A stretch of 64,000 nt of DNA from Arbacia lixula (GCA_963669155.1 OZ022588.1:1026525-1090524), one strand, 5' to 3'; counted from the first letter of the stretch, positions 12,440 through 24,835 are shown. Made by a program: numbers and translations. Notes: generated by a model not told the origin, from the letters alone.

Positions 12440-12755
12440 ATGTACACATACACGCGCGCGCCCCCCCCCCACACACACACAATCACACAACCACCACCAT
12501 CACCATGCACCCACACGTAATATTCCGTACTTACACAGTTACGCACACATATATTGCACACACCCACCTCAACATCCCCACGTACACATACATACCAGCT
12601 CAACACTCATTGCTAACACACGCACACGCAAACAACCTAGCCCATACGCCAGCACGCGCGCAACACACACGCACACACACACACACACACACATGCACAC
12701 ATACACACACCCACCCACCCACACACACATACACACACGCACACACACAATTACA

Positions 12756-12793
<38 letters not shown>
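12440..12793. repeat. Imperfect (CA)n block in right arm
   Basis: CA-rich block with GC and CCCA interruptions, in the position and orientation expected for the inverted copy of the left GT block. ACAC-encoded frames are not genes. Confidence 0.9.
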
Positions 12794-12794
<1 letters not shown>

Positions 12795-12844
12795 TACATA
12801 CACATCACAGGCACAACCACACATGGCAATATTTTGAAGACAGG

Positions 12845-13093
12845 GACTGGTGACAATTTGTGCAAGGGGTGACAATTTGTGCAAGGGGTGACAATTTGTG
12901 CAACGAGCTATCAGTTTGCCTGCACAAATTGTCGTCCGTGAGGGTGAAAAATGGGAACATCACCTGCAGCACAAATTGACGCCGACGACAATTTGTGCAG
13001 GGGACGACAATTTGTGGTGTCAGGTTTTGTCAAATTTTGCACAAATTGTCGCCGACGACAATTTGTGCAGGGACGACAATTTGTGGTGCAACA
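12845..13093. repeat. Right terminal domain of foldback element
   Basis: Three tandem copies of a 19-bp unit (TGACAATTTGTGCAAGGGG) at about 12,850-12,903 are followed by palindromic units built from GCACAAATTGTCG and its complement. The last 52 bases are nearly the reverse complement of 7,616-7,667, which defines the terminal inverted repeat. Confidence 0.9.
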
Positions 13094-13345
13094 ATCGTCC
13101 TTTGAATTGAGGTAAATCGCAATGCGCTGATTGCTGATACGTGACGCTGAGAGAACACGGTTGGCAGGTGTAGTTGATACAAAAGCTTTAATGTATTCAT
13201 GTATGGAAATATCTGGTGCTGCATTGAACGAGATTCCATTGCTTCTACTGACTGCCTTTATCGGTCCGCCAGCAGAAGCAACGGGAGGCTTAGCCGAACT
13301 GGTCCCCGGCTGGTCCCGGGAGACCTGTTCGGCTGCACCGGCCAT
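13094..13345 (-). pseudogene. LINE ORF1, N-terminal part
   Basis: Eighty-four codons from ATG at 13,345 (MAGAAEQVSRDQPG...) to the insertion point of the foldback element. They end NQRIAIYLNSKDD, where the last two codons are the duplicated target GACGAT. The reading frame is the same as that of 7,609 and below, so only the foldback element separates the two halves. An upstream in-frame ATG at 13,420 exists, but its extension is hydrophobic and unlike an ORF1 start, so 13,345 is preferred. Confidence 0.85.
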
Positions 13346-13550
13346 ATTGGCAAGCGACAGGTCTAGAAAATGGCAGTAACAAAGATTGATCAATATCAGT
13401 AAATAAAGAGTGTGAACCACGGTGGACTTGGTCTAGATAAACCAAGGAAAGTATATAAATCACTAATGTGAGTACACAATGACCACAAAGGTCCAAGCAA
13501 TATAAAAAAAGAGACTTACTCCGGAGCACTATGGAAGTTCGTCGTCCTTT
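13346..13550 (-). other. LINE 5' leader
   Basis: About 205 bases between the TTC microsatellite and the ORF1 ATG on the minus strand. This is the expected place for a LINE 5' UTR and internal promoter, but no specific promoter motif is recognised. Confidence 0.5.
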
Positions 13551-13551
13551 C

Positions 13552-13960
13552 ACAAAAGAAGAAGAAGAAGAAGAAAAAGAAGAAGAAGAAGAAGAAGAAG
13601 AAGAAGAAGAAGAAGAAGAAGAAGAAGAAGAAGAAGAAGAAGAAGAAGAAGAAGAAGAAGAAGAAGAAGAAGAAGAAGAAGAAGAAGGAGGAGGAGGAGG
13701 AGGAGGAGGAGGAGGAGAAGAAGAAGAAGAAGAAGAAGAAGAAGAAGAAGGAGGAGGAGGAGGAGGAGGAGAAGAAGAAGAAGAAGAAGAAGAAGAAGAA
13801 GAAGAGATAATTAGAAAAAGAAGAAGAAAAAGGAGAAGAATAAGATAATGAATAACAAACAGAGAAATAATGAGAAGAGGACAAGATGTAACATGAGGAC
13901 GAAGACGAATAAGACAAAGATGAAGAGGAGGAAGAAGATGATGATGAAAATAAATAATAA
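13552..13960. repeat. (GAA)n / (GGA)n microsatellite
   Basis: Long pure GAA array with two GGA blocks to about 13,847, decaying to degenerate purine repeat by 13,960. It abuts the LINE 5' end and is TTC on the LINE sense strand. Poly-E and poly-F frames are artefacts. Confidence 0.95.
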
Positions 13961-15424
13961 GAAGGATAAGTTAAAGGAATATAAGTCCATGGATACAAGC
14001 GGTTATTCAGAGAGAACTAAGTAGCATAATGTACTTCACAGGAACTAGAATTCAAAACTCCTCCAAATATTCTTGCAATAAGCACATGCTATCCGTGCAT
14101 GTCTCTCTATAAAAATGGCATCGAGGTCAATAGAAAACAAACTCTTGGAAATACAGATACTGCCGCAAGGTCGCATTTAGCTAGCGTCAACAAAATAAGA
14201 AAACAAGCTGTGCGTGAAGCCAGCAAATACAATAAGTGTTTACGGTGTTGAACGTTAAACTCCCCGCGAGGTCATACTGTCAATCATCTCGAGATTTCAT
14301 TTCATACCCTGTTTGTTGGACAATATCCTAATCCGGAAAGCGCGAGCAAACACTCCATATTCCTTTCAAATTCAATATGCCACTGCCTTGACAACTCGAG
14401 TAAAAGACCAATCTTCTCCCTATTGACCTCATCTTGGTCGTTGCAGCAATCAAGAAGCAACAGTGAGAATATCACTCAATAGGCAGATAGGTGCATCCAT
14501 ACTTTATTCTTATTTTCTCATCTCATATTGCTATTCAAGCCACTGACGCCAAATAAAGCATTACAGAACGAGAGTAACGTCCATTTGTTTATGAAATGTA
14601 TATGTGATGAGGAAAACTGAGCTTCAAAACCCTTCGTAAGCCAGAAAACTGTGCAAGATGTGTGTTTTACTGGCCGTGTGATAATACATGAATGACATGA
14701 ACATTGAATAACTAGCAAGAAGGTCGGGTGTAACCCTTGGTGGACAAAATTATTTATCATCAAATATTGGGATATACAGCCTTATTCAACAATCACTTTT
14801 TTCTTCAGTGTTAATTCAATATGTTAAGTTTCGAAACTATGCTTTAGTGATGTTTTATAAAATTATGTAATACTTTAACATCGTGAGTATGTATTGAATC
14901 ATTTACCCGCACTATTGAACGCATAACGCCTCTATGTGTCATTTATCTAAGCCTGTACATAAAGGTCATTTATTGACTACCTTTAGTGGCCTTTTTATGC
15001 AGGTTTCACTATAAACACAGTACATTAATAGTATCTTGAAGTCTACAACTCAAGAGACTATACCATCGTATTCACCCTTTGTGTGTGAGTGTGTAATGCG
15101 TGTGCTAAAATGCAGCAATTGCGTATAAAGAGATAATATTGTGTTTTAGAGCAATATCGGTATTGTTGGCGAACAACATAATCGACCGTCAGCGTGTTTC
15201 TTATCCGAAGAACAATCAATAGTGACGCCTTCGCTTGTGATACAGCGCATACAATCAGAGGTAGCGATCAAGTGTACTTAGGGAAATCCCCGAAAGGTAA
15301 CATATACGCCTCGAGGACTCCGATTGTTTCAAAGACCAATCTCACGGTCGGACTGAAATTCCACGCATCTTTAGAGCTCGTTGACGATCGATAAGAATCA
15401 AGAGAAAGAGCAGGAAACGAACTT
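13961..15424. other. Non-coding DNA
   Basis: No gene, RNA or element recognised on either strand. Open frames are short and without protein character. Confidence 0.4.
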
Positions 15425-15670
15425 GTGAGAGACCATGAAGAGAGGAAGAAGAAGGGGAATGGGAAGCGAGAGTGTGGAAGGGGGAGGGTGAGGAGAAGAG
15501 GGAGGAAAGAGAGGGTGGGGAGAAAGGGTGCGGAGAGAAGGGGGAGAGTGTGGGGAGGAGAAAAAAGGGAGGAGAGAGAGGGTGGGGAGAAGGGGGAAGA
15601 GAGAGAAAGGGGGAGGGGAGAGTAAGGGGGGAGGGGCAAAGGAGGGGGAAAAAAGAGGGAGGGAGAAATA
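15425..15670. repeat. Purine-rich GGGA/GAGG tract
   Basis: About 245 bp that is almost entirely G and A on the plus strand, with an irregular GGGAGAG pattern. It is a homopurine/homopyrimidine tract capable in principle of triplex formation. Confidence 0.8.
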
Positions 15671-15707
15671 CTACCCGCCGTCGCTAATACTACCACCAGT
15701 ACCACTG

Positions 15708-15727
15708 CCACTACTACTCTACTACTT

Positions 15728-15802
<75 letters not shown>

Positions 15803-15841
15803 TTACTACTACTACTACTATTACTACTACTACTTCTACTT

Positions 15842-15933
<92 letters not shown>

Positions 15934-15951
15934 GCTACTACTACTACCATG

Positions 15952-15999
<48 letters not shown>

Positions 16000-16041
16000 G
16001 CTACTACTACTACTACTACTACTACTAATAATAATACCATG

Positions 16042-16109
<68 letters not shown>

Positions 16110-16160
16110 CATTACTACTACTACTTCTACTATTACTATTACTACTACTCCTGCTGCTTC
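15708..16160. repeat. (TAC)n / (ACT)n microsatellite
   Basis: About 450 bp of TAC repeat with TTC, ATT, CAT and GCT interruptions. All six frames run open through much of it, giving poly-Y, poly-T, poly-S and poly-V translations that are not genes. Confidence 0.95.
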
Positions 16161-18090
16161 TATTCTTACTATTACTCGTAGATATTAGTATGATAGTGAT
16201 GCTCCACTTAATTAAGGATATCACGTATAGTGTTAAGAATAAGAAAAACATATCGAAAGGGGGGGGGGGGCAAACAAGTACCATGGAACCAGCCCTAGTC
16301 ACCCGCCTGCTTTAGAAGGTTTCCGATTGATATGATAATAATTCCTCGCTAATGAACATCAACATGACGTCAGGACAGCCGTAATGACGACAACATGGCC
16401 ATAACCGTCGATTTCGATATCACGTTAAATTATGATATAATCTAACAACAACATTGATTTATTTTACGATAAACAAGAGAGCATAAAACAAGAGACAATA
16501 AGTATGATAACAGAATTGCAGAGTTTTGAAGACAATCAGATAAGATCGAACGTTAGATGTGCTGTATCGTTACAGACCATTAGCTGATCACCCTAAAATA
16601 TTCAATTTTGAAGTCTTCTCACCCATGTTTTGTGCTATCTATCTTTACTTAAACATATGTTGTCGAGTTATATGTAATAAAAACACCCATATAAGAAATA
16701 GGGTCATTGCTCATGTACATACTCGGTGTCTCAATATTATGATTCTAGTGTTTCTAGAAATAAGTGTTGTGTTGGTACTCATGTTGTACCTTTTCCGACA
16801 ATGCCAATCGATTCAGTAACAGGAATGAGAGTGTCATGGCTTGCTCATACTCTCGCTAATATGATCATGTCTATTTTAAAGTTTCTATCGATCAACCTGT
16901 TTTTAAACAACCCCTGTATGTTTTTCATACTACACGTCTTTAAATCAGTTTAGGGAGGGTCATAGTGAATTGGGGCTTGAGAAAGTGTCATTTACCGGGG
17001 TAACAACAGTCAGCCCCAAAAGAATTGAATGATCGGAAGAGTCAAAGTGTTTATCAGAATACTTGGTTTGCATAGATTCGTGTCTACGGCGAATGAATAT
17101 TGCTATAGCTAAGGGAATGTAAACAAACTATGGGTACCCAACGGAAGTGTTCGCATCCCCCTTCCGAACATGGTGAGTCTTACTAGAGCAGATTGAGGAT
17201 GGGAATTTCTACGACCTTTATTTTGGATGAACCTGTGTCCGCGTCCATTTGGCCAAAGCGTTTAGCCGCCCAGCCTGACCCGAATTGCCAAGTGTCAACC
17301 TGTTCTAAGCTATTCGAAAATCGCATCAAAACACGGTGTCCGCGTGGCAAGTGCAATGATTAGCTATTAGACATGAATCGGAAAGGGGAAAACCCCGTTA
17401 ACGACCCCATGTAAACGAGCTTTTACCCTACTTTCCTGCAGTTGAAACCAGTAGTTGTTCGTGGTAGGTGGGTGTCCGCTTCCCCCTTCGCTCTATTCAA
17501 TCATGTTTATGTGAGATTGAATACTTACTTCAAGGTAAAATTGGAAGATCAATATTCCACTTGCGTTCATCACTTCCATAATTTCCCTCTTTTCATGTGA
17601 GTTCCTTCCCGTCGATGCCTCCTGACATGCGCTGATATTTCATAACGTCAATGCGCTTCCCCTTTTACGCTCATTTGAAATCTGATGATAGATTTTATTC
17701 CTCTACGTTGTTTACCCCGAAGGCAGATTCTGGGTAGATGGCAATAAACTAAACATGTCCATTTCAATCATAGCAATCATAGCCTGGGGGATTAAGGCAT
17801 ATTCTCGGAAATGTCACTACCGCTTATAAAAAGCGATTTTCTTCATCGCTTATCTGAGAGAATCGAAGCGAAAATGGCTGGTTTTAAGTACGTGTTAAAA
17901 CTAAAGCGTTTGAAGATTGATCTCGTGCAGAATTATCACCCAGATAACAACACTCCCACCCACGATAATATGTGAGAAAGCTAATGTAATTACCTTTACA
18001 TAACCATTGTGCTGTTTGTAAAGGCATGAAAGGAATACTGATTTGTGTTCGAAGTTTCAGTGAGTCTATTTCTGTCGTAGAATGGGTAAT
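16161..18090. other. Non-coding DNA
   Basis: Nothing recognised. A G-run lies at about 16,259-16,270. Frames at 16,559-16,953 are short, overlapping and lack protein-like composition. Confidence 0.4.
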
Positions 18091-18092
18091 GC

Positions 18093-18184
<92 letters not shown>

Positions 18185-18209
18185 GAAGAGAGAGAGAGGG
18201 GGGGGGGGA
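18091..18209. repeat. (GA)n microsatellite
   Basis: Nearly pure GA repeat ending in a G-run. Confidence 0.95.
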
Positions 18210-21168
18210 GTAACTGAGACTGCGTTGTTTTATGCAAGACAAAAATAATCATCCTTCCCCTTATTCCATGTATTCTTGTTACTATAATTATTATTATAAT
18301 GATGATTATTGATATTGATTTGCATTTTTATTACCATTGTCATTTGCATTACTTTTAACATATTCCTTATCTTGACGAGTTTTATCGTTATCGGTACTAA
18401 TATCAGTATTATGTTGATGATACTGAGTATCATTATTCTGTTGATTTATTTTGTTTTCATTATTTTTCATCAACACTATTCTGTATAAGTCCTGATCTCA
18501 TATCACATAACATTCGAAAAAGGAGCATATGATAGCATGTTCACTTGAATCAAATAATGGTTCATTTATGCAATACACGCCTAAGGGCTGTGAGTTTAAT
18601 ATTGCACGTTATATGTTGACAATGTAAATACATTGATTATCATGATAATGTTAAAATACATACATGACACAATGATATGCTATTTCATTGACAAATGAGG
18701 CTACAAATTGCTTTTTAGATAATGAAAACAAGCAAACAAAACACCCTGTTTTTGTCGATCGGTTAAGGCTCCCATTTTCGCGTGGAAATGTTGAAATGTC
18801 TGAAATGTGGCTGGCGAACTTGCATAGCGCTGAATCGATGGTCCAATGGCCAATATAAATGTGATGAGTGTAAACACATTTGACATTGATATCATCATTA
18901 CGGGTGCCATTACGGAAGGGCGTACGTACTCTAATAATTACATTTATTTCGCTCTTCAAATTGTTCCTGATTTATACAAGAAACACACACCTACCCTTTC
19001 AAACATTATCTCACGTTCTCACTTCCCAACTTCTATTAACCTTTTGGAGATTGTGTCCTTCAGCGTTTCCGCATTTTCGACATGGGATCTTTTTGGTAGA
19101 AGGGAGTGATTTGTGTTCGTACCGCCTCGACATAGGTGCGAATCTGCAAGGTGATTTCCTTCTTAATTTGAAATGATAGTCTTTAGTGAAACTGTCTTAC
19201 AATAAGTGTGTAGAGACCTCCCTCCCCCCCTCTCCTTTCAGAGGAAAATCTCACTGCATGTATCCATGGCATTGACCTTGACATAGGTCTGTCCTTGAAT
19301 TGCGAGACTTGATACTGCAATGGCATCCATATATAACCTCGGGATATGCGATACGAGATCCTTTCCACGAGATCCTTGTCTATGGTTTGCTGTTGTTAAT
19401 GCCTTTACCTACAGGGGTAAGAGAAACACAATGTGCAGGTGTGGGTGGAAAGCGTAAACGATGCTTTACAGTAAAATACCGTAGTTACAGTCATAGCCTT
19501 TTAGTAGCGGGATGTAGTGGAGTTTCAAGTAAATGTAACCCGTTGGATTTCTTACTATTTTTTTACTATTTATTACTATCTTTTTTTTTTTACAAAAGCA
19601 ATTTCGTAGTATGCAACGAGGCAGGGGAGGTACATTTATACTGGAAACTGTGTCCAAAATTGACCTAAAACAAAGAAAGGTTCATTGAAATGACGTTTAT
19701 TCCATTGTAATGTTTATATATCATGTACTTTTTCATGTGTATATAAACACCATTGCACTTGTCTGCTCTGTTTGACCATATTTTTGTAAATCCGTGATCA
19801 ATATGACTTATATCACTGATCATGGAGTTTGAAAAAAAAAATATCAATTAAACCAACCAAAAAACAAGGAGTATCGAGAGGATATTTATTCGGGGGGGGG
19901 GGGGGGGGGGGAGGTAGTACCTACCTTCGTCACCACAAGACCTATGCAACTTTACACCTTTAATTTCCCAGTTAATTACCCAGTTCTGCTTTAATTACGG
20001 CCCCGTAATCATCACCACTACCCCTTTCATTAAACATGTTAAACCATAAACAACAAGAAGACTATATAGCCTTGTTTGACTTATTGTTGTACGGCTACAT
20101 GAACTAATTGGTATCGTGTAAGTGTTCGTAGTAATGAGCCCTTTATGTTAACCGATTGTCGAGCTATTCATACATGTCAACATTGTGCAGTGAACTAAAC
20201 GTGACCTTCGGACTGCACTGTTTGGTTTGATAAGTCCTTTCATCTCAATTCAACTCAAAGTCATATTTCATGCCGGCATCCTAAGCTTATGAATATTGGA
20301 AACAATATAGCAACAGCATTTGTGCCAGCCTTTCACCAAGTATATTATATTTTCTTTGGTGTGAGAGCAGAAGATGTTAATATTTATTTCTCTGTGAAAG
20401 CTTCCAGTAAACAGCATACGCCGGATTGTTATAAGAACAAGATATGTGTGGTGAGATTTTGAAAACGTTTACATCTAGCTCCAATCCATCTTGTCAAGAA
20501 AAGAAAAAAAATCACTTGATTTTGTTCAGAAAAAACCTGTGTAACCCCATGCAATGCGAGTGCCAAACGCTAGCCATGCTAGTAGCTTGGACGATCCATG
20601 AACCTCACGAGTAATTCAAATGTGGAGAAAAAATAATGATAACCAAATTTTCGAAAATTGCTCAACCCCAGCAGATATAGATATCCATTAATCTGTAACA
20701 CTGTAGTTAGAGCCTATGTGATCTGAGAACAAGTGCATTCTATTATATAAGTGTGGAGCGAAGAAAACTTAATTCTGAAGTCTCCGAGGGGACGTGAGAC
20801 AGACAAAGAAGACATCAAAATCTCAGAGCAGGAAGACACGAAGAAGGAAGAGGAGGAGGAGGTGGAGGAGGAGGGTGAGTACAACTCGAGGAAATCCAAA
20901 ACTTTGATCACTGCTGTGAAATCCGAGGCAAGCAGCGGCTGGTAGCCCGGAGAAGGACTGAAATATGAAGTGCAGCACATAAAAGGTCAAGTCTGCCATT
21001 GTCGGATCAGATTTCCTCGATAACAGTCCCCCGATCGATCTCAATCTACCGCCTGTAGAGCCCAGCTATCGGGAGAGACTCGTTGCGTGTTCGATTATTA
21101 CGACATTCGCTAACCCGCTTACGGCTATGTTTAGATCGAGGTGAGAGGGCGAGTGGGTCAGTCGTATC
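18210..21168. other. Non-coding DNA
   Basis: No recognised gene. A 64-codon plus-strand frame at 20,751-20,945 has an acidic E-rich centre and an AGG-GTGAGT match inside it, but no supporting exon on either side, so I do not call it. G-run at about 19,892-19,911. Confidence 0.4.
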
Positions 21169-21395
21169 CCCTACCCCTACCCCCTCCACCACTCACCCCT
21201 ACCCGATTCACAACTCACCCCTACCCTACCACCACTCACCCCTACCCCATCCACCACTCACTCCTACCCCATTCACCACCTACCCCTACCCGATTTACAA
21301 CTCACGCCTACCCCTCCACCACTCACCCCTACTCCCTCCACCTCTTACCCCTACCCCCTCCACCATTCACTCCTACCCCCTCCACCACTGTATTA
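21169..21395. repeat. CCCCTACCC minisatellite
   Basis: Imperfect tandem array of roughly 25-28-bp units built on ACTCACCCCTACCC followed by a variable linker (CCTCCACC, CGATTCACA). Strongly pyrimidine-skewed. P/T/Y-rich frames through it are artefacts. Confidence 0.85.
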
Positions 21396-22512
21396 GAACC
21401 CCACATGTTCGCTAATGCCGTTGTTACGTAACACTTTTAATCCTTTGCTTGCCAGACAGACTGCTGTTCTATGGAAATATGTATTATTTGTGAATAAAAT
21501 CACATGTGTCACACTGCTCGTTGCTTTATTTTGACACACTTCATTTCCCGTCGCGGTAAAGCTTGGCAATAGTTGAATTCCTAAATTATGTAAATGCCAG
21601 AGTGTGCCAGAGTTTCGTCGGAAGGGGGGAAACTCTGTCTCGGGCCACATAGAATGGTTAATTCTACAAACTATAGCCCTAGAGCGTTCTTATGTGAACG
21701 TACCTTTAGGCTGAGGTACACTCATACGGTACACACTGCATGGACATAATGGAGTGGCTACCCACTGCGTCACATCATGTTTAGAATGTAGGCTAACTGC
21801 GTTCTCCAAAGTGGACACGCAAATATAAATGTAATCCTTTTTTAAAGGGTGCATATAATATTATTATGTTTCATTGAGAAAATAATACATCCAGCTTTAT
21901 CAACCCATTTTGTGTCAGAGAATCGCTGTTGTATATGATTTGTGTGTATCATTTGATTAAAGTAGCATATTATGGCACATAAAAGATACGGGCTGATGCT
22001 AAGACAAAGTCGGACCATTAACGGATCAATTTTCCTTTGGAGATTAAGATAACATCAACAGAAATTACCATAGGAAAATGAAAATAACAACAAAATATAA
22101 TATTGGCCAAATTGACCTATATCGCAATATCGAAAATTAGCTTTATGGCTGCGAAGATGATTTTAATAAACCTTGAATTGAATTGAATTGGATTGGATCC
22201 CTCATTTCGAGCAAACAATTTGCGTAATAACATGCTTTGTTGACACAAGAGCAACTAGGATGAGCCGTTTAACATCAGATTGGCTGAGGCACATGAACTG
22301 TGCGATTGAAATGTATTTCTTGCTCTAGGAAGGAAGAAGGAGAACTATCAGGAGAAAAAACAGACGAAGAGAAGACATTGACATCTGCAGTAGATATGAA
22401 CGTAATGGAATTTTGGGCTGCGCGGCCATCAGTCAATTGGCCAACAGGTGTCAACTATCATGCACACTGGTGTGGCAACTCATGCGATGGATATAATGAG
22501 GGAAGAAAAGAC
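21396..22512. other. Non-coding DNA
   Basis: No gene or element recognised. The short tandem GAATTGAATTG occurs near 22,175. Confidence 0.4.
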
Positions 22513-22531
22513 TTACAGAGAGAGATAGGGA

Positions 22532-22571
<40 letters not shown>

Positions 22572-22643
22572 GGGGAGAGAGAATGAGAGAGGGAGAGAGA
22601 GAGGGAGAGGGAGTGACGGAGAGAGAGAAAGAGAGTGAGAGAT

Positions 22644-22723
<80 letters not shown>

Positions 22724-22727
22724 GGGG
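22513..22727. repeat. (GA)n microsatellite
   Basis: GA repeat with GGGA and GATA interruptions, ending in a G-run. Confidence 0.95.
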
Positions 22728-22902
22728 TGAAGGAGGACAGGGGACAGAGAGATATATGTTTATTTATATACCTCATCTCGATAATTCTGTTATATCCTGT
22801 TAGATACTGCTCTAATATTTGAGACATTTTTTTAAACTATAGGCTCAAGGTAATCTTAAAACAATACAATTTCCCCTCGACCTGTTGCCTAATGATAATA
22901 GT

Positions 22903-23076
22903 AAGCAAATAATCAACGTCGGTGAAGGTAATGGGACGAACTATCACTTCCGAGGCGATCTGGATGTAGCTATCTTTCCGAAGCTTTTAGCTGAGGAAAG
23001 ATAGCGTATACATTCAGATCGCCGAGGAAGTGATAGTTCGTCTCATTGCCTGAAACCAAAAGTTGATTATTTGCTT
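22903..23076. mobile_element. Near-perfect 174-bp palindrome (MITE-like hairpin)
   Basis: The left arm starts AAGCAAATAATCAAC and the right arm ends GTTGATTATTTGCTT. Matching continues inward through GACGAACTATCACTTCC against GGAAGTGATAGTTCGTC and GCTATCTTTCC against GGAAAGATAGC, leaving a loop of about 16 bases. Arms of about 75-79 bp pair with few mismatches. This looks like a miniature inverted-repeat transposon with no room for an internal sequence. No convincing target duplication is seen. Confidence 0.8.
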
Positions 23077-23642
23077 TATATTGCACATCTGATACCAACA
23101 ATCTATAAAATAAATGACAATTTAACGTACAAAAGTGTTCGTGTCGGTGCGGTCTGGGGTGCGGCTACATATTCACGCGACGCTCCGAAACCCGGAAGCA
23201 AATTGACTTTGTGCACGTTGCTATATAGACTCTACAAATTCCAACGAACACTATGACATAGTGACGCCAATTTGTAAGATTTTGACGGAAAAGCAAGAAG
23301 TAATCGAAATTCTCTTACCTGTGCGGTATCGGTGAGAACATAGATCCTCCCAGAATACTCTTCATAATTCTAATAAATTACAGGAAAGTGAAATTCTAGG
23401 TCAATTTTGGTACGAGGTGGTAGAGAATTGCACACTGGCTTTGGTGAAATACTGTGTGGGGAAATGGAAGGCTTGCACTGCTTTGTACGTACGCCTGCGG
23501 CGCAGCGCGCTATAATCAAAAATGTTAACGCGCACCACGGTGTCGTCTGCGCCGATAGTCCGAGCTACGCACTTTTATTTCGCGCGTACTCAAAATATTG
23601 ATCACGCGTTAGGACTGTGAGGAGTGAAGAGATCAGCGAAAC

Positions 23643-23728
23643 CAAAAAGTACTATCACCTAGAGTGTAACGAACTTTCCTTCTCAAAAAAGTACTATCAC
23701 CTACAGTGTAACGAACTTTTCTTCTCAG
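23643..23728. repeat. Direct tandem duplication, ~42-bp unit
   Basis: Two adjacent copies of AAAAGTACTATCACCTA(G/C)AGTGTAACGAACTTT(C/T)CTTCTC, differing at very few positions. Confidence 0.85.
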
Positions 23729-24108
23729 GTGATCAGATGGGAAAAACTACGCTTCATCACGTGATCAACTCTTGACCAATCATATAGCAACGTTCTTAGT
23801 ATGTGGAATATAATATTGTCTAGTATAAGTATAATTTTAATCAAGTTCATTAGAGCAGTCCATATTTGTATAACACTTTGATTAGATGAACTTACGATAT
23901 CAAACCAGTAACATGTTCTCTTCCAATTGAGATGGAGACGTATATAAGTTTACTCAAATTGTTATTCAGCTAATATGGATTGTGAAATAAGTTGTAGCAT
24001 ATTTCAAACGAAATATATAAACTGCACTCGCGAAACGCAAAAAAAAATTAGATCGCACAAATTGAATGATTCAGACAAGGTTGGGAAATGTTTAGTATGT
24101 ATGTAATA

Positions 24109-24835
24109 CCAGGGATGTGTTAGGAAAGGATATGAAACAACATTCTTTCTTTGAGCCCATGCGTGGCACCGCCGAAAAAAAATGTGGTCTCAGCATGTGC
24201 TTTTCATATGTTTTAACAATAACGAACAGGATTGCCTAGCAACGGTTTCTCAGAGAGAACAAAAGAAATGTAGAGTCTTATTTCGCTTGTCCACTTCTGT
24301 TGGATTGCATCAATACTTTTGTGAGGAAAAGAGATATCAGCGAACAAAAATAAACTGTTTTTTTTATAGTAAAATATCTCAGCTGCACGCAAATTCACGC
24401 AAACTCTGTTAATGAAAATAAACAGCTTAATATAGAATTTTAATAATGATTGAATCCAACATTTCCGGAAATCTCCGGAAAGTGAAGAAATTTGGTAATT
24501 ACGTAAGTAAGAATATTATTTTATATCTCCGTTTGTTCATCATTCAACAATTATTTAGAAGAAAAACGATTGCAGGATCTTTAGAGGTGTTGCCCTTAAC
24601 TTTCTTGAAAATTACAAAAAAATGTGATAAGAAACACAGCTTCGAGAAACAAAACAGGGAATTAAAGATATTGCTTTCCAAGTTGACGGCAGCAAAATGA
24701 CGGTGCCACGCATGGGACTTCAAAGCATTGCAGTGATTGTGGAATGCTTTTGACATTCATTAGCACGCTTTAGTATCCACACAGATGTTTGAATACATTA
24801 GCTTGAGTTGTCCCTCCTTCCTAACACATCCCTGG
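24109..24835. mobile_element. 727-bp inverted-repeat element flanked by TAATA
   Basis: The ends are CCAGGGATGTGTTAGGAA and its complement. A second inverted match lies inside (GCCCATGCGTGGCACCG near 24,159 and its complement near 24,700). TAATA flanks both sides (24,104-24,108 and 24,836-24,840) and may be the target duplication. The interior is AT-rich without a transposase, so this is a non-autonomous DNA element of unassigned family. Confidence 0.75.

Larger units (their letters stand above)
7616..13093. mobile_element. 5.48-kb foldback transposon inserted in LINE ORF1
   Basis: The element begins TGTTGCACCAC and ends GTGGTGCAACA. It is flanked by the direct repeat ATCGTC (7,610-7,615 and 13,094-13,099). 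Removing the element and one copy of the repeat leaves ORF1 open in the same frame across the junction (SKDD to VLSAVNNG). The outer domains are palindrome-rich tandem units in inverted orientation. Next come a GT-rich block on the left and a CA-rich block on the right, then about 1.1-kb arms that are imperfect inverted copies, then a 1-kb centre. No transposase-like frame is visible, so it is non-autonomous. Sea urchin TU elements and Drosophila FB elements are known foldback transposons with tandem repeats in their inverted ends. I cannot say whether this is related, and the 6-bp duplication differs from the longer duplications I recall for those. Superfamily is unassigned. Confidence 0.88.
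2104..13550 (-). mobile_element. Full-length, inactivated L1/Tx1-like LINE, interrupted by a foldback element
   Basis: Non-LTR retrotransposon on the minus strand. Its order is a 5' leader (about 13,550-13,346), ORF1 (RNA-binding, CCHC zinc knuckle), ORF2 (endonuclease plus reverse transcriptase), a 3' UTR, AATAAA near 2,130 and a short A-tail at 2,104-2,110. Without the 5,478-bp insertion and its 6-bp duplication it would be about 5.96 kb. Assignment to the L1/Tx1 group rests on three points: two ORFs, a CCHC knuckle in ORF1, and the C-X2-C-X7-H-X4-C motif at the ORF2 C-terminus. Both ORFs carry frameshifts and ORF1 is split, so this copy cannot be autonomous. The 5' end position is approximate because it merges into microsatellite DNA. 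Confidence 0.88.

Noticed and set aside
7616-13093. Polinton/Maverick, on the basis of a 6-bp duplication
   Set aside because: Far too short, ends do not begin with AG, and no polymerase, integrase or capsid-type frames exist.
13131-13379. Plus-strand 82-codon frame
   Set aside because: Antisense shadow of LINE ORF1.
15268-16302. Long poly-S, poly-V, poly-Y and poly-T frames
   Set aside because: All are translations of the TAC/ACT microsatellite, open in several frames and both strands at once.
20751-20945. Acidic 64-codon frame with an internal donor-like GTGAGT
   Set aside because: The acidic part comes from a GAGGAG purine tract and no partner exon was found.
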